Origin: Panaeolus papilionaceus
Taxonomy: Eukaryota > Basidiomycota > Agaricomycetes > Agaricales
Reading direction: 5' to 3'
Assembly (NCBI GenBank): GCA_015501605.1
Contig: JADNRZ010000013.1
Coordinates: 1,426,001 to 1,490,000 of the forward strand
Length of the DNA stretch: 64,000 nucleotides
Shown: positions 11,954 to 22,586 of the stretch, piece after piece
Layout: each line of letters starts with the position of its first letter
Numbering within the stretch: position 1 is the first letter of the stretch
Program-made: the position numbers and the translations under genes
The notes under the pieces: generated by a model
Database searches by the model: none
Seen by the model: only the letters and a program-made list of their open reading frames with translations
What the model was told of the DNA's origin: nothing

Positions 11954-13639
11954 TCATACACTGGTACACTGACAGAAACGTCCAACGAGATAATACACAA
12001 GGACGGTCGTAAGGGAGAGTAGACGATAAATATTTTCCCCAAAGGCTTTGAATATTTCATTGAATGATACCTCCAGTTGAATGTGTGCCCGACTCAAAGA
12101 AAGATAGTTCGAGTCCTTCTGAGCCACATTCTCAATATCCCGTCGAATCGGGGTAGATTGACCCACTGGCTGGTTTACTGATGTCTTTTCATGTCCTTCT
12201 GATGAGGCTTTGAAAAGGCTTTCGACTCGACCTTTTGCGTTGTCCAAGGAGCCGATAGCTCCAGTTTTCACGCCACCTCTTTCTGACACTCCACGCAATC
12301 CTCCGGTTCTCTTTCGCTTTGAACTGACTCGTTGTTGGAAATATCGATCTGCGCTGTACGGGTTTCCAGAGCCGGTGCATTTGCGCTGTTCAAGCATGTT
12401 GTAATCAGGCGGTGCTAAAGAAGTCTAACGTGAGGTTCGAATATAAACGTTGGACATGGCCACCCACTTGATGGTTGTTTTCCATCGACTCTTGGTCCAA
12501 CATTTCTGTAAGAGTGCTCATTGACGGATACATGAAGCGTTGAATCGGTGCCCTTGACGCCCATACGCTGAAAGTATTCCTGAAAGCGACGTTCCTCCGT
12601 GGTTGATACGAGTATAAGAATGGGCAAAGAAACGGTAATATCGGAAAGCCCGTCGAGAGCGTGGAGCTGGGCATCAATATGTCTTCGATGGTGAGATTGA
12701 GATGAGCCGCAATGTTGTAAACCCTCCACCACAATCAAGCAAGGCGCCAGTTTAGGTGAAGGGTTGAGATTGGATAACTCGGATATTAATCGTCGATATG
12801 GCTCCACAAGAAGAACATTGGCCTGATATCGCACATTCCTTCTGAATACCAATGGATCGTGTCGAATTCCATCCTCGACGAATTTTCGTAGCTCTGGGAT
12901 CGCAATGACGAGCTGATAGGTAATGGTGGGGATCAAGACTTCGATATCATTTTGCACGACATCTCCTTGTCCGAAGGTAAACCTCGCGTAGTGATGTTGG
13001 AGCCTCCCTGATGTCCGTTGGGTGAATGATCGCACGAGCGACGCCAGCGTTTCCTCATTTTTAGAGCTCAGCCAGCATATAGGTTTCCTCCCAATATAAC
13101 CTCCGGAATCAACCCACTCCTGCAACACTGCAACCGCCTCTTCTCCATGCTCACCCAATCCCATATCGGCCTCATTGATGAAGGCATCTAGGGCGGAAAC
13201 GCAGACATAACGACAGAGTGTTTCGAATGCTGAGGAACCTAGGCTCATGAACCCCAATTTATCCTTTGCACTGCACTGGCGAGTACGAAAGAACATACCA
13301 GATGCTGAGCAGCAGCCAGCCGATCGACATTGCACAATGTGCATTGTTGCATTGTTGATTATAACACGATTATGAGACCCTCCTGGCGAGCCTAGCAACG
13401 CATCAACAATTTCTGGGGCGGAACGCTCGTCGTGCATCACGGTAATGATAGTAAGACCCAGCTGGAAGATGATGAAAGGGACGAAAGAACCCAACGCAGA
13501 TGATGGCTGTTGGCCTCTGCCCCCATCGTTGACAACTTGAATTGAATCTCTGAAATCGCTTAACCCTGCATTATCAGTGTCCCTCGTCTGCACAGCCCCC
13601 TATACTGTTTCTCAGGGGTCTCAAGCGACAGGTTGCCAT
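11954..13639 (-). CDS. Second membrane-anchored degenerate-NACHT protein
   Basis: The main open stretch runs 13593-12415. A likely first exon starts at ATG 13639 and joins through a 43-nt intron at GGTTAAGC. A 45-nt intron near 12370-12415 adds a basic C-terminal part ending at 11954; another intron near 13240-13300 is possible. A transmembrane-like segment (FVPFIIFQLGLTIITVM) is followed by NACHT-like landmarks: KPICWLSSKNEETLASLV at the P-loop position with no Gly-Lys-Ser, VLIPTITYQLVIAIPELR, and CLIVVEGLQHCG at the Walker B position. The C-terminal extension ends in a hydrophobic stretch (LLSLTTVLVYYLVG), perhaps a second anchor. No DUF5648 is seen. It shares architecture with the protein at 9108-10657. 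Exact ends are uncertain. Confidence 0.65.
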
Positions 13640-14189
13640 CGTATATATTCGTGACTGTAGATGAGTAACTAAAAGTATGGCGTTCATTTCGCTTTCATCG
13701 CTTTATCCCCATTCACTCGGCGACACATCCTGGCCCGGTGCTTTGACACCAACGGCGAGGCCGAAGGCCGTGCCTTCATTGTTACGCCTAATTTGATCTC
13801 TTTGTCAGATACGGTCCTCGTTCGCGCAGGTTTACCAGTTCCATCTCGTTTTTGGCCAATCAAAAAATATCTGAACCTTGTGTTAAATTCTTTGGTCACA
13901 AGCGGCATTTGGACGCGTTAATCTTTACAACACACTCATGGGCCCGAATCCTGATTACCCCATATGCTCGCGCTTTGCCATTAAATGTAACTTCTTGCAT
14001 TGTTGTGCCACTGCACTCATCAATTAAGGATATTTCGACACCTACCTCATCGGCATTGGGGTCAAAGACAATGCGCTTTGTCGTTGGTAGTCCGACTCAG
14101 ACTATAAAAGACTGAGATGCAATTTTACACCTTCACACTACTCCACGTACACCCATTCTCTTTCGATACTCTACTCGCCGTGACAAACC
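13640..14189. other. Divergent spacer with TATA box for the 14190 gene
   Basis: TATAAAAG at 14103-14110 lies about 85 nt before the plus-strand start at 14190. No gene is seen in the rest. Confidence 0.45.
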
Positions 14190-15596
14190 ATGCCAGCGAC
14201 ATTTGAGGATACCAACAACCGGTACTCACTCCTCTTTGATCTCGTCGAAGGCCTCAGCAGCGATGAGTCAAGTTCTGCTCTTCCTACACCATCTCCCAGT
14301 ACCTCTCTCTTTGACTTACCCCGCAGCCTGTGCGTTGGCCGTTATAGCCCAAAGGAGCTTGCAGTGCCCGATATCCATCCTTCCGAAAATCACAGTGGCG
14401 AGTCAGATGCTTGTGAGGAGAAAGTCGAGACCTTATACAGTGACAATATCACACTTACTTTCCTAAAGGCTATCGGTGCTTGTCACTGCTTCAATGCTGA
14501 AACGGCAGAACAGGTGGACAACTTCCTCGGCTCGGAGACCGACGACAACGGCAAGCGACATGAAAAGGCTGACGAAAACGCCGAGGAGGATAACGAGGCT
14601 GCCGCGCTGGCCAAATCTGGATCAAAGGACTTTGAATCGCTCTGCGACTTTGACGAACAAGATCCCCCTGCTCCATTTGTGCCTTGCTCTACACCCCTAG
14701 TGTCGAGCTTTGAAGACCACATCTCATTCCACACACCTGAAAAACTCCATGCGCCTGCCTATTCTGATTCAGATATCGAAGACGCAGACCAAGTGCCTCA
14801 TTTTGTTCGTCCAACTTCGCAGATCACCGCCCGAATGGACTTCGATACCATTAATACAGGGTCTGCACGCGCTCTTCCACGCATCACGCAACGCATTGGA
14901 TTTGATAACGCGCCTCTTCCGCCTCTTTCTCGAAGCAAGCCACGAATGAAATTCGGGGCCGAGCCTGAGTCTGGTGACTCTTGGTCTGACGCGAGGTGCA
15001 ATGACGACGAGATTGACCCTGGGTATGGGGATAGTCGTGAGCCAGGATCAGAAGAGTCATCAGCCGATTCCGAGCCCTTCTTCACGCCTTTTCAAACCGC
15101 CTTCGCTCCATATATCGTAGCCATGAACCGCAAAATGTCTCTCACACCTCAGTCCCCAGTAACGCCTTCCCCCCGTCGTGTCCGTTTTCAAGCAAAACCC
15201 CGCATTTTCTCAGCAATTCCTTCCGGCGTCTATGATCTCAAGTCCCCTGTCAATGTCTCTCCGTCTCCTTCGACAAGTGGGAGGTTCCCCGGTACATATT
15301 CCAGTCCCAGCACTTTTGTTAGTCCCCCTCGACTTACATTGAAGGAAAAATACCGAGTGAAGCCTAGCCCCAGACTGCGGTTTGATGACGGCTATGACTC
15401 TGATGTTGAAAATATCATTGAAGAGATTGAAAGGGTGACGAACTCTTATGAAGATTGCGCTAGCGTATTGGGAAGCGGGCGTGAAAAGGACGCGAAGGTT
15501 CTGATCGAGGGTGGTGGTGGTGGTGGTGGTGGTGGTGTCAGTGGTGGGATGGTTATTATGCTCGTTATGCTTGCGTTGGGATTGATGATTTTTTGA
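14190..15596 (+). CDS. Acidic disordered protein with C-terminal tail anchor, 468 aa, unknown function
   Basis: A single open frame from ATG to TGA without introns. The protein is rich in Ser, Pro, Asp and Glu and probably disordered. A short motif with the form Arg-hydrophobic-x-Phe recurs: ARMDFD, QRIGFD, PRMKFG, RRVRFQ, PRLRFD. The fourth copy, RVRF at residues 330-333, fits the RVxF docking motif of protein phosphatase 1. Near the end a run of nine Gly codons (GGT repeats at 15511-15537) precedes a hydrophobic tail (GGMVIMLVMLALGLMIF), so the protein may be tail-anchored in a membrane. I do not recognise a family. The TATA box and an uninterrupted 1.4-kb frame support a real gene. Confidence 0.78.
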   Translation: MPATFEDTNNRYSLLFDLVEGLSSDESSSALPTPSPSTSLFDLPRSLCVGRYSPKELAVPDIHPSENHSGESDACEEKVETLYSDNITLTFLKAIGACHCFNAETAEQVDNFLGSETDDNGKRHEKADENAEEDNEAAALAKSGSKDFESLCDFDEQDPPAPFVPCSTPLVSSFEDHISFHTPEKLHAPAYSDSDIEDADQVPHFVRPTSQITARMDFDTINTGSARALPRITQRIGFDNAPLPPLSRSKPRMKFGAEPESGDSWSDARCNDDEIDPGYGDSREPGSEESSADSEPFFTPFQTAFAPYIVAMNRKMSLTPQSPVTPSPRRVRFQAKPRIFSAIPSGVYDLKSPVNVSPSPSTSGRFPGTYSSPSTFVSPPRLTLKEKYRVKPSPRLRFDDGYDSDVENIIEEIERVTNSYEDCASVLGSGREKDAKVLIEGGGGGGGGGVSGGMVIMLVMLALGLMIF

Positions 15597-16404
15597 TGGT
15601 GTAATACAAGGAATTATAGGTAGAATTTTAGGAAGAATATGATGCTGATTTTGGACAAATACGACACGCTCTGATTCAAGAGAGAAAAGAGATGATAAAG
15701 TGAAGCATCCATCGCTGCGACCTCTCATCGTTGAACACATACCCAGTGGATGTGCCCCAAAGGGGCCAAGGCCTGAAACAAGTTCTCAGTAATATTGCCA
15801 TTGTTCTTTTGCTGCACAGGCTACGCCGCACAGTCTAAAACCCGGAGGGACGCGAGAGCGTTTCAACCAACACCAGGGCAATACTAATACAGTGTCAGTT
15901 TGTCTACAGCAACGCCTCTCGTACATTGCTTCATAGATGGCTGCTATGACCATGCTGGGTTTAACTCGTCAGAAGGGTCTGAGCGCTACCTGAGTATTTT
16001 AAACCTGTTTGACATGCATGGTCTCTAGAGCACTCACGCTCAATAGAATTTGGTTGCTATGATTTTCATTGATTATAAAAGTACATAATTTCTCAAGGAT
16101 ACATGCGGAGAAGCAGCGTAGTCTCACTTCCCCCGAAGACTCGAATGGCTCGGGAGGAGTCAAGATCAGCTCATTCATAGTAATGCACAAAAAATACGTA
16201 ACAAATCGAAAAATCAAAAAGTCGATCACATGTCGTGCGTTGAACAATTGAAGGTGCCTAAAAGAGAGCCAAATTAACAACGCTTCATCTGTAACATCAT
16301 GTCGAGTGCAAGGGCCTCGCAAGACCACAGACACTAGACATAATGGGACGGACGAGCAAAGACGAAGGGCGACGTACGTGATGATTGGCAGATGGGGTGG
16401 TTCC

Positions 16405-16737
16405 TCAAATGGGGGAGAAGAACGTGATAGCAGCACAGGTAGCGCTGCAGGTGCCAAGTGCAATGTTGCATGGCACGATGGCGGGTAGTGCGAGGGGAGC
16501 TGCGACTGCACCGAAGGTGAATCCGGCTGCAGCATAGCACGCGACGGCGAGGCTGTCGCATCCTGTCAAAGGCAGTTAGCGAAAATGATATGCATCGGGG
16601 CCAGCCTCAGGCGAATGGAAGGCCTACTCACCTGTTTGACAGATTCCGTAGGTGATGAATCCAGCGTTCACAGTGGGGAGGAGGGCCACAGCGAGAACGG
16701 CAGCGGAGGTGAAGGTTCGGTTAAGCTTGAGTTGCAT
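16405..16737 (-). CDS. Small secreted Cys-rich protein, copy A, 87 aa
   Basis: Two exons, 16737-16632 and 16562-16405; the split Gly codon is restored at the junction. The signal peptide is MQLKLNRTFTSAAVLAVALL with a cleavage-like VNA-G. The mature part has six Cys in the pattern ICQTGC, VACY, VPCN, GTCSATC and an Ala/Gly-rich hydrophobic middle. From memory this resembles the basidiomycete small proteins annotated as zygote-specific (Zys3-like), whose function is not known. A minus-strand TATA-like box lies at 16837-16844. It is one of four intact paralogues. Copy A differs from the others at several mature residues (for example CDSLAVACY). Confidence 0.85.
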
Positions 16738-16836
16738 GATGTGTTTGGTGGGAGTTGAGTACGAGGTACAAGCTGGGGTAGTGGTAGTGGTGGTATGAGG
16801 TAGAGATAGAGAGGAGACGTCTGGAATGCAGGACGA

Positions 16837-16844
16837 CCTTTATA
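16837..16844 (-). promoter_or_regulatory. TATA-like box of Cys-rich copy A
   Basis: The minus strand reads TATAAAGG about 100 nt before the ATG at 16737. Unit B has the same box as TATAAAAG around 24043-24050. Confidence 0.4.
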
Positions 16845-17994
16845 CTGTTCTTCCATCAAATTCAGACGGAGACGAAACGTACAAGCCGAGGACGCGAATC
16901 ATGCAAGTATGTACGGGAACATGGGGAAGGTCGAAAGCAGCCCATGTATCATTACGTTGGTTCTGACTCAAAGTTTAAGGCGTGATAGAGCTACCGGATG
17001 TTGCGAAGCGTTTTGTATTGGATTCTCAGTTCGAATCATTGATCCCTAAAATGTTCGTGGCTCCATTTCTCTCTTTTTCCTTTTTGGTGGAGTGACTTTA
17101 TTTCTCACTCGTTGACCCTCAGGCTGCAGAGTGGAACACTGCGTCCAGTCTTCTGTGCTGAAGGATGGGTAGGGCATACTGCCAAGACGAATCGAAGTAT
17201 TGTAGCCGTTTTCCCACAATCCCAGGCGTCACAACCTTAAATATTGACACCACAAATTTAAATGCTAATACTTGCTCACGCTTGTACTTAGCACCCCAGT
17301 CAATGCCTTTCCAGCATGACCGACAACGTGGCGAGTCAGAACACAAGTAAGATTCAAATCTATGTGATTCGTTCAACGAATACATGAGCATCAAGAGGAA
17401 GCGTATAGAACAAACTAGAACGATGCGAGGCAAAAAACGAGGAACTGGAAAATGGAACAGAAGCAAAGAAGCACGACTAACATGAACAAATTGACAACGT
17501 AAAACGATAGCAAAACGACAGCGACGATAGCAAGTTACTGTATGAATGTGGATGTAGATTTTATCACGACGATCACAACAAAAAAATCAATCAGGATGAA
17601 ACAAAAGGGCAAGATCGCGGATGGTGTGTGGTATGTATGAAAGCGGCATGTATGGAATTAGGGTGGAGGTATTTATGGGGTACGAAAAAAAGAGAATAAC
17701 GAAACACTGGTGACGAGATGGGCATACATGGTTGAGCATAGACATAAGCGATACATTGCGTGCATTGCGAATTTGCGATAGAGGTGTTACGATGAGATAA
17801 TGCCGAGATGACATGAGATTTTATTCTTTGATAAACTTAGATGCGGGTAGTGCGTGCGTTATCGCCATTTACGAGGAAACCTTTTTTTTCATATATGATA
17901 TACATGTATGAGCATATAGTGGAACGCGCAGCTTGGATAACGACGGAAGGTATTATTTATGAGCAAGTGGCACATCACCCACCTCGCTACAATG

Positions 17995-20470
17995 TTAGTG
18001 GGTGAATGTAAAATTTGAGAGATCATTATGGCCATAAATGTATGAAACGCATGCTTTATCCTCTGCCATGTCCAGGGGGTAAAAGTAGGGCTGGTATGGC
18101 CCTTCGTCGTACTCCTCAGCAAGGTGACCTCCACGATATATCCATTCCTCCGCCTCTCTCGTTAACCCAACGCGATGAGGTATATATGTTTCATATCTCA
18201 ATTCTATGATGAATGGCGGTGATGGCATTTTGATACATGAATAAGAGATTTTGCGCACGAATGATCGAATGGCATTCCGTATCCCAACGCGTGGATTAGA
18301 ACATGCCGAGCCATATCCATTCATCCTGCTTTCTTCTTGTGTGTCCAGTCGAAGACTCTCCATTCGTGGCAACTTGAGGAAAGTTTGTAGAACGAGCGTC
18401 TTGCGGGAGAGGAGGTTCAGTGATACCCTTGCTTAGCGGAAACATGGAGGACTCACCAAAACTGCCTCGCTCTTGTCTCCTGGATCCCCAATGAGCGGTA
18501 AAATCCCTTTGACGCCAACCTGAGCTTTCCTCAAACATTTCAGCTGCCCATATATCGCCGCGTTCCCTGGGGAACTTGCACACCATGCCCCTCCCTGATA
18601 CCACTGTCGATGATGGGTGCGATGCCCAGCTCCTCCATCGAGTCCTTGTGCATCAACAAAGACGTAAAAAACCTCTCCTTGTCTTCTGCTGTTGCCATTC
18701 CGTCAAATATCTGTGAGAAGGCGATGCTTTTTAGTCCTTTGTAAGATTCAATATATGCGAAGAGGGATGGTAGTGCGAAGGAACAATATATGTGATCGAG
18801 ATGGATATTCTCGACCCTGAGAGTATTCCATAGGGCGTCAAAGGAGGAGAGGGTATCATCGTACATGATGCCAACCTTAACTCGGAGACTTTTGAGCAGT
18901 CTGAAATGTAGAAGAAGCGCAGGTGATATCTTGGGTATTGTGCCGAGTACGGCCATCGATTTCAGGCTCACGGGGGGAAGATCGACAGGGTACTCCGACA
19001 GCAGCGTGAGTAGAATATTGCTCTCTGGGACATGGGGAAGAGCGTGCTCTAGTTCGAGATAGATATGTTCCAAATCGCGGAATCGATGAGCTAATGCACA
19101 GAACCTCCTGAAGTTCTCTTCGTAAAATGATCGTACAGTCGACTCTGTCCTATCCGATAGCTATGACAACCGATAACCTCCCATAAGCGATAGCTTTGGC
19201 TGACTCTCGACTTGATTACCAGGAAAATTGGCCCCATAACCGATAACTCTGTGATACCCGATAATCGATAGGTCGTTGGCAAAAAATCCGATAGGTTTGA
19301 TGGGGGGGTATAGCCTTATATAGGGTCTCCGAGACCCCTTGTAGACCTCCTGTAGACCTTCATCATGATGCGCCACCGCTTGTTGCTAACTAGAATGTTT
19401 GGGGTGCTCAATAAATAAATAAAAATTCTATGAATTTCTGCACTTTTCTAAATTTTGTTGCTGACACGATGATTGCATTTGCTGCACGTGAGACAGCAGG
19501 TCTTGATTTTGCCTTCACCAGGATCAAAACTTGAAATCTGAATCCATGAAATTGACAGATTTCTTTAAACCATAAGCATTCTAATTGGTTTATTATGTTC
19601 CCAATAATTAAATAGATTTTTTTACGATTTTTTTACGATTTTTCAGGAATAATTTTTTACGTATAGTCTGTCCTATCCGATAACCTCCCATAACCGATAG
19701 ATTTTGGTGACTCTCTACACCTATCGGTTATGACAGAGTCGACTGTATCCCAGTCAGTTTGATGCTCCGCAGTGTTGTCATGTCTTCAATCGGAATATGA
19801 AGTGGGGTCGGTGGGAATGGTGGGGATTCGGGCACGTAATTTGTGAGGTAGTACAATGAGATCGTGAAATGGCGCAGGTTTGGAAGCGTTATCAATAACT
19901 GCTTCATGTTGTCATATGCCCAACTCTTTTCGTAGAATGGTTGAGGAGTCCAGCTTAGTGGTGTTTAAGTCAGCTTCAATAGCTTATAACGGAATAGAGG
20001 TTGATAATCTAACCTAACAGACTCGACAGTTTCTAGTTGTGATAAGCCGCTGAGGAAGAATTCCTTCAATCCTTCCTCACTGGGAGCGACGTCTTCAGGA
20101 ATATAGGCTGACATGCTATGACGATCTACTCCTTGAACCACCTTGCGTGTTGTCAAAGACCGTATCTTCAATGATTTGGCATGGCGCATCGAGCGAGCTT
20201 GTCCAGAAGCCAATAACTGAAGAATATGGAGTTCTCTCTTGTATGTTTGCGCAGTGAAGTCGACAGTCAAAGTATGTAGAACCTCGGGGGCAAACATATC
20301 AGCGAATATGGGACTCGTAAGACGAAGTTGTTTGGCATCTCGCATACTGAACTGATAACAGGTGCACATCAGCTAATCCGCAGGTCTGATCCTTGGTTAA
20401 TATGAACACGAACCATTCCCTTGAACAAGCCCACTACATCCATAGGGAGCGTAAGAAACGGTGACGCCAT
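17995..20470 (-). pseudogene. F-box-like/LRR pseudogene split by a transposon
   Basis: Paralogue of the intact gene at 2977-4776. Exon 1 is 20470-20414 (MASPFLTLPMDVVGLFKGM), exon 2 20351-20014 (includes AKQLRLTSPIFADMFAPEVL), exon 3 19953-18457, exon 4 18399-17995 (TLVLQTFLKLPRMESLRLD). Intron positions and phases match the intact gene. Two lesions break it. A 610-bp TA-flanked element sits in exon 3 (19136-19745). In addition, one base has been lost near 18585-18595, which shifts the frame from GIREGHGVQ instead of continuing to the conserved WCASSP. The rest of the frame is well kept, so inactivation appears recent. Confidence 0.85.
19136..19745. mobile_element. 610-bp TA-flanked non-autonomous DNA element
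   Basis: Ends are inverted: CAGTCGACTCTGTCCTATCC on the left and CAGTCGACTCTGTCATAACC as reverse complement of the right. TA flanks lie at 19134-19135 and 19746-19747. Subterminal parts hold many copies of CCGATA/ACCGATAAC in both orientations. No transposase is encoded. Removing the element and one TA restores the F-box reading frame exactly (CTG ACT GGG ATA CGA TCA), which proves the boundaries. Confidence 0.93.
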
Positions 20471-21169
20471 ATTTCTAGTCGGAATGGTTGACTATTCTGT
20501 GTAAACTGGAACTGTAGCTAATGGTAGAGAAGATCACACCGCTAACGGGCCATCGATCATCGCTGAGCAGCACGCTCACAGGGTTTCATTCGCACAGTTT
20601 CGTGGGAATCCTGATAAATTATAGAGATGACACGAATTCATTTGTGTGTGTTTGAACTTCAACTTTGCGCGCCTCGCATCCTCACCTTCACCCACACATT
20701 CTTGCTATTCTTCGGGCTTTTAACTGTGTCCTCTGATTTGATTCGTCCTCGATCATTTGGGGTTTTTTTGTTCACAATACATCCTGTTTTTGTTTTGTTT
20801 TTGTACTCTTGGGTGCTATCTACTGAGTATTTTATTGTCACGATCGTCGATCTCAGATCTCGAAGCGCCCAAGGTAGTATAATTCCTATTTTGTTCCTTT
20901 TTGTCTTTTGAAGTATATCAAGCACACGCCCCGGTTCTGTGTCTTTTTGAGTCCTCAAGATCAGTCTCCGTCTCAAAAACTGTGATGTATTCTCTTTCAA
21001 GGGCATCTCATCTGACCAATGAGCACCCAGTATCAATTTTAACAAAATTGGTGTCGGTGCTCCCTCCAGGTCGAAGTCATATTGTATTTAAGATTTTGGG
21101 GTGCACTCCTAAGCCCGAATTCTAATTATTAACCAAACCCCTCTCATGTCTTACTGATCGGTTCTAACC
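20471..21169. other. T-rich spacer, no gene seen
   Basis: Strongly T-rich on the plus strand (20680-20930). This gives hydrophobic but meaningless open frames. No gene supported. Confidence 0.45.
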
Positions 21170-21480
21170 GAGTCCAGCTGTGGAACTTGTGAGTGAATTT
21201 TAGCGCTAATCACGCAATATAGTTTGACGATCCCACCTTACGGACTCTACATTTCCAAGTTGCGATAAGCCCTTGAAAAAGTATCATGACCAGGACAGGG
21301 CCGTCCGTCTGATAACAACCTGCGTGGTTTCAAAGACCTTATATTCGAAAACTTCGTATGGTGTATCGCTCTAGTTTGTCTGAAAGCCCTGAATTAAAGT
21401 CACCATTATACCTCTGAGCTTCCATCGCATTGTTTTCCGTCGTCTTTCTTTCGACGATTTTAATCTTATACATTGCCCGA
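21170..21480 (-). pseudogene. F-box family relic
   Basis: The minus strand reads YFFKGLSQLGNVESVR followed by GTGGGA at the same place where the F-box paralogue at 20014 has LSQLETVESVR and its donor site. Upstream in the same relic, KFSNIRSLKPRRL matches KSLKIRSLTTRKV of the paralogue. The flanking exons are missing or unreadable, so this is a decayed third family member next to the pseudogene at 17995-20470. Confidence 0.65.
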
Positions 21481-22273
21481 TCAGATTTTTATATGCATCC
21501 TGCTTTAAGAATAAGATTAAGGCCCCAATTTCACCTAGCATTATCTGGTATCAATGTTCAAAGCGTTTATTATTCAACGTGTCATTTAGAGCAGGCTCAT
21601 GGATAGCGAGTCATGCCGCTGGTCATCGTTGTCGCTATTAAACAGGGACAACGGTTTGTGCCAACCTTTTACAGATTTTGGCGCAGGTCACGAACATGGC
21701 TTGTCATGGAAGGGAGTCGGTGGTATCCAGTAATCCTGGTGACCCCTTTCAGGCCCGTGATGTGCGTCCAATCTGAGGCGTTGGCGATGGCCTGATTTTG
21801 AATAACGCTCAAGAAAACGAGACATGAATACGCTTCCTCAATGCGCAGCCACGCATCTCAAGTTTCCGATCAAAGACGGTTTTCGTTTACCACATGTTTT
21901 CGACAGACCCATACTATAAAATAGCTTCGTTTCAGATTCGTTAGTCACTCCAATGATTCATCTCATTTTGAAGACTTTTAAAGGTCATGCTCATAACTGT
22001 ACCTTACAGCACCAATGACGAGGCTCACGATATCCATACGTCCACCAATGCAGAATCGACTTTATTTACTCAGGTTTAAATTATGGTTCTTCACCCCCTT
22101 ATATTGGCCCGACATCAAACAGCTGGAATGACTATCTTATTGACTTTATTCGAGGCCCTTCGTACTTCCAAGGAAGAACACGAAGACCTTCAGGCCAACT
22201 AATTTACTCTCTGATGAATCACATCTTTGTAGTCGTCTCAGAGGACTGACGGTTTCTAGTGCTTCTCCTTCGC
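21481..22273. other. Spacer with a gene-fragment relic at about 22090-22260
   Basis: The stretch 22100-22260 is about 70% alike by eye to 26625-26800 (for example GAATGACTATCTTATTGACT against GAATAACTACCGTATTGACT, and the end CTGACGGTTTCTA). It seems to be a second decayed copy of the 3' part of the secreted-protein gene at 25854. The rest has no supported gene. Confidence 0.5.
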
Positions 22274-22412
22274 AGGCTACGCCGCACAGTCTAAAACTCG
22301 GAGGGACGCGAGAGGGTTTCAATCAACACCAGGGCAATACTAATACAGCGTCAGTGTCGTCTACAGCAACGCGTCTCATACATTGCTTCATAGATGGCTT
22401 CTGAGTGTGTCA

Positions 22413-22565
22413 ATGGATGACCCGAGGCCTCCTGGACACGCAGAAATATTTAAACATGAGGACCTCGAAAGTAGATCCGCACCCCTGGAAGGGTGCACGA
22501 AGATTTTGAAGGATGTAATGAGGAGGCATATTGTGGTCATTCATGGGAAACCTGAGTTCAAGTAA
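22413..22565 (+). CDS. Possible small conserved open frame, unit B copy, 50 aa
   Basis: Starts MDDPRPPGHAEIF and ends VVIHGKPEFK with TAA. The unit D copy at 33496-33651 keeps the frame through a 3-nt insertion (KILKDV against KILKKDV) and stops at the same place with TGA. This could be coding constraint or a remnant exon. No signal peptide or domain. The inner RSAPLEGCTK resembles RSTPLEGCKK in the protein at 30923-32155, so it may derive from that family. Confidence 0.35.
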   Translation: MDDPRPPGHAEIFKHEDLESRSAPLEGCTKILKDVMRRHIVVIHGKPEFK

Positions 22566-22586
22566 CTCTGCACCAAACTTAGTGTA

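Larger units (their letters stand above)
15822..17868. repeat. Duplication unit A
   Basis: Shares long, near-identical stretches with units B (22274-24690), C (27340-28333) and D (33441-35577). The left 120 bp (15822-15943, starting GCTACGCCGCACAGTC) is shared only with B. From 15944 it matches D (ATGACCATGCTGGGTTTAAC). It contains one Cys-rich gene and its right edge matches the 3' end of the large gene at 35550. Confidence 0.85.

Noticed and set aside
20627..20911. Hydrophobic 94-codon frame resembling a membrane protein
   Set aside because: The hydrophobicity comes from a T-rich tract; no homology or conserved structure seen.
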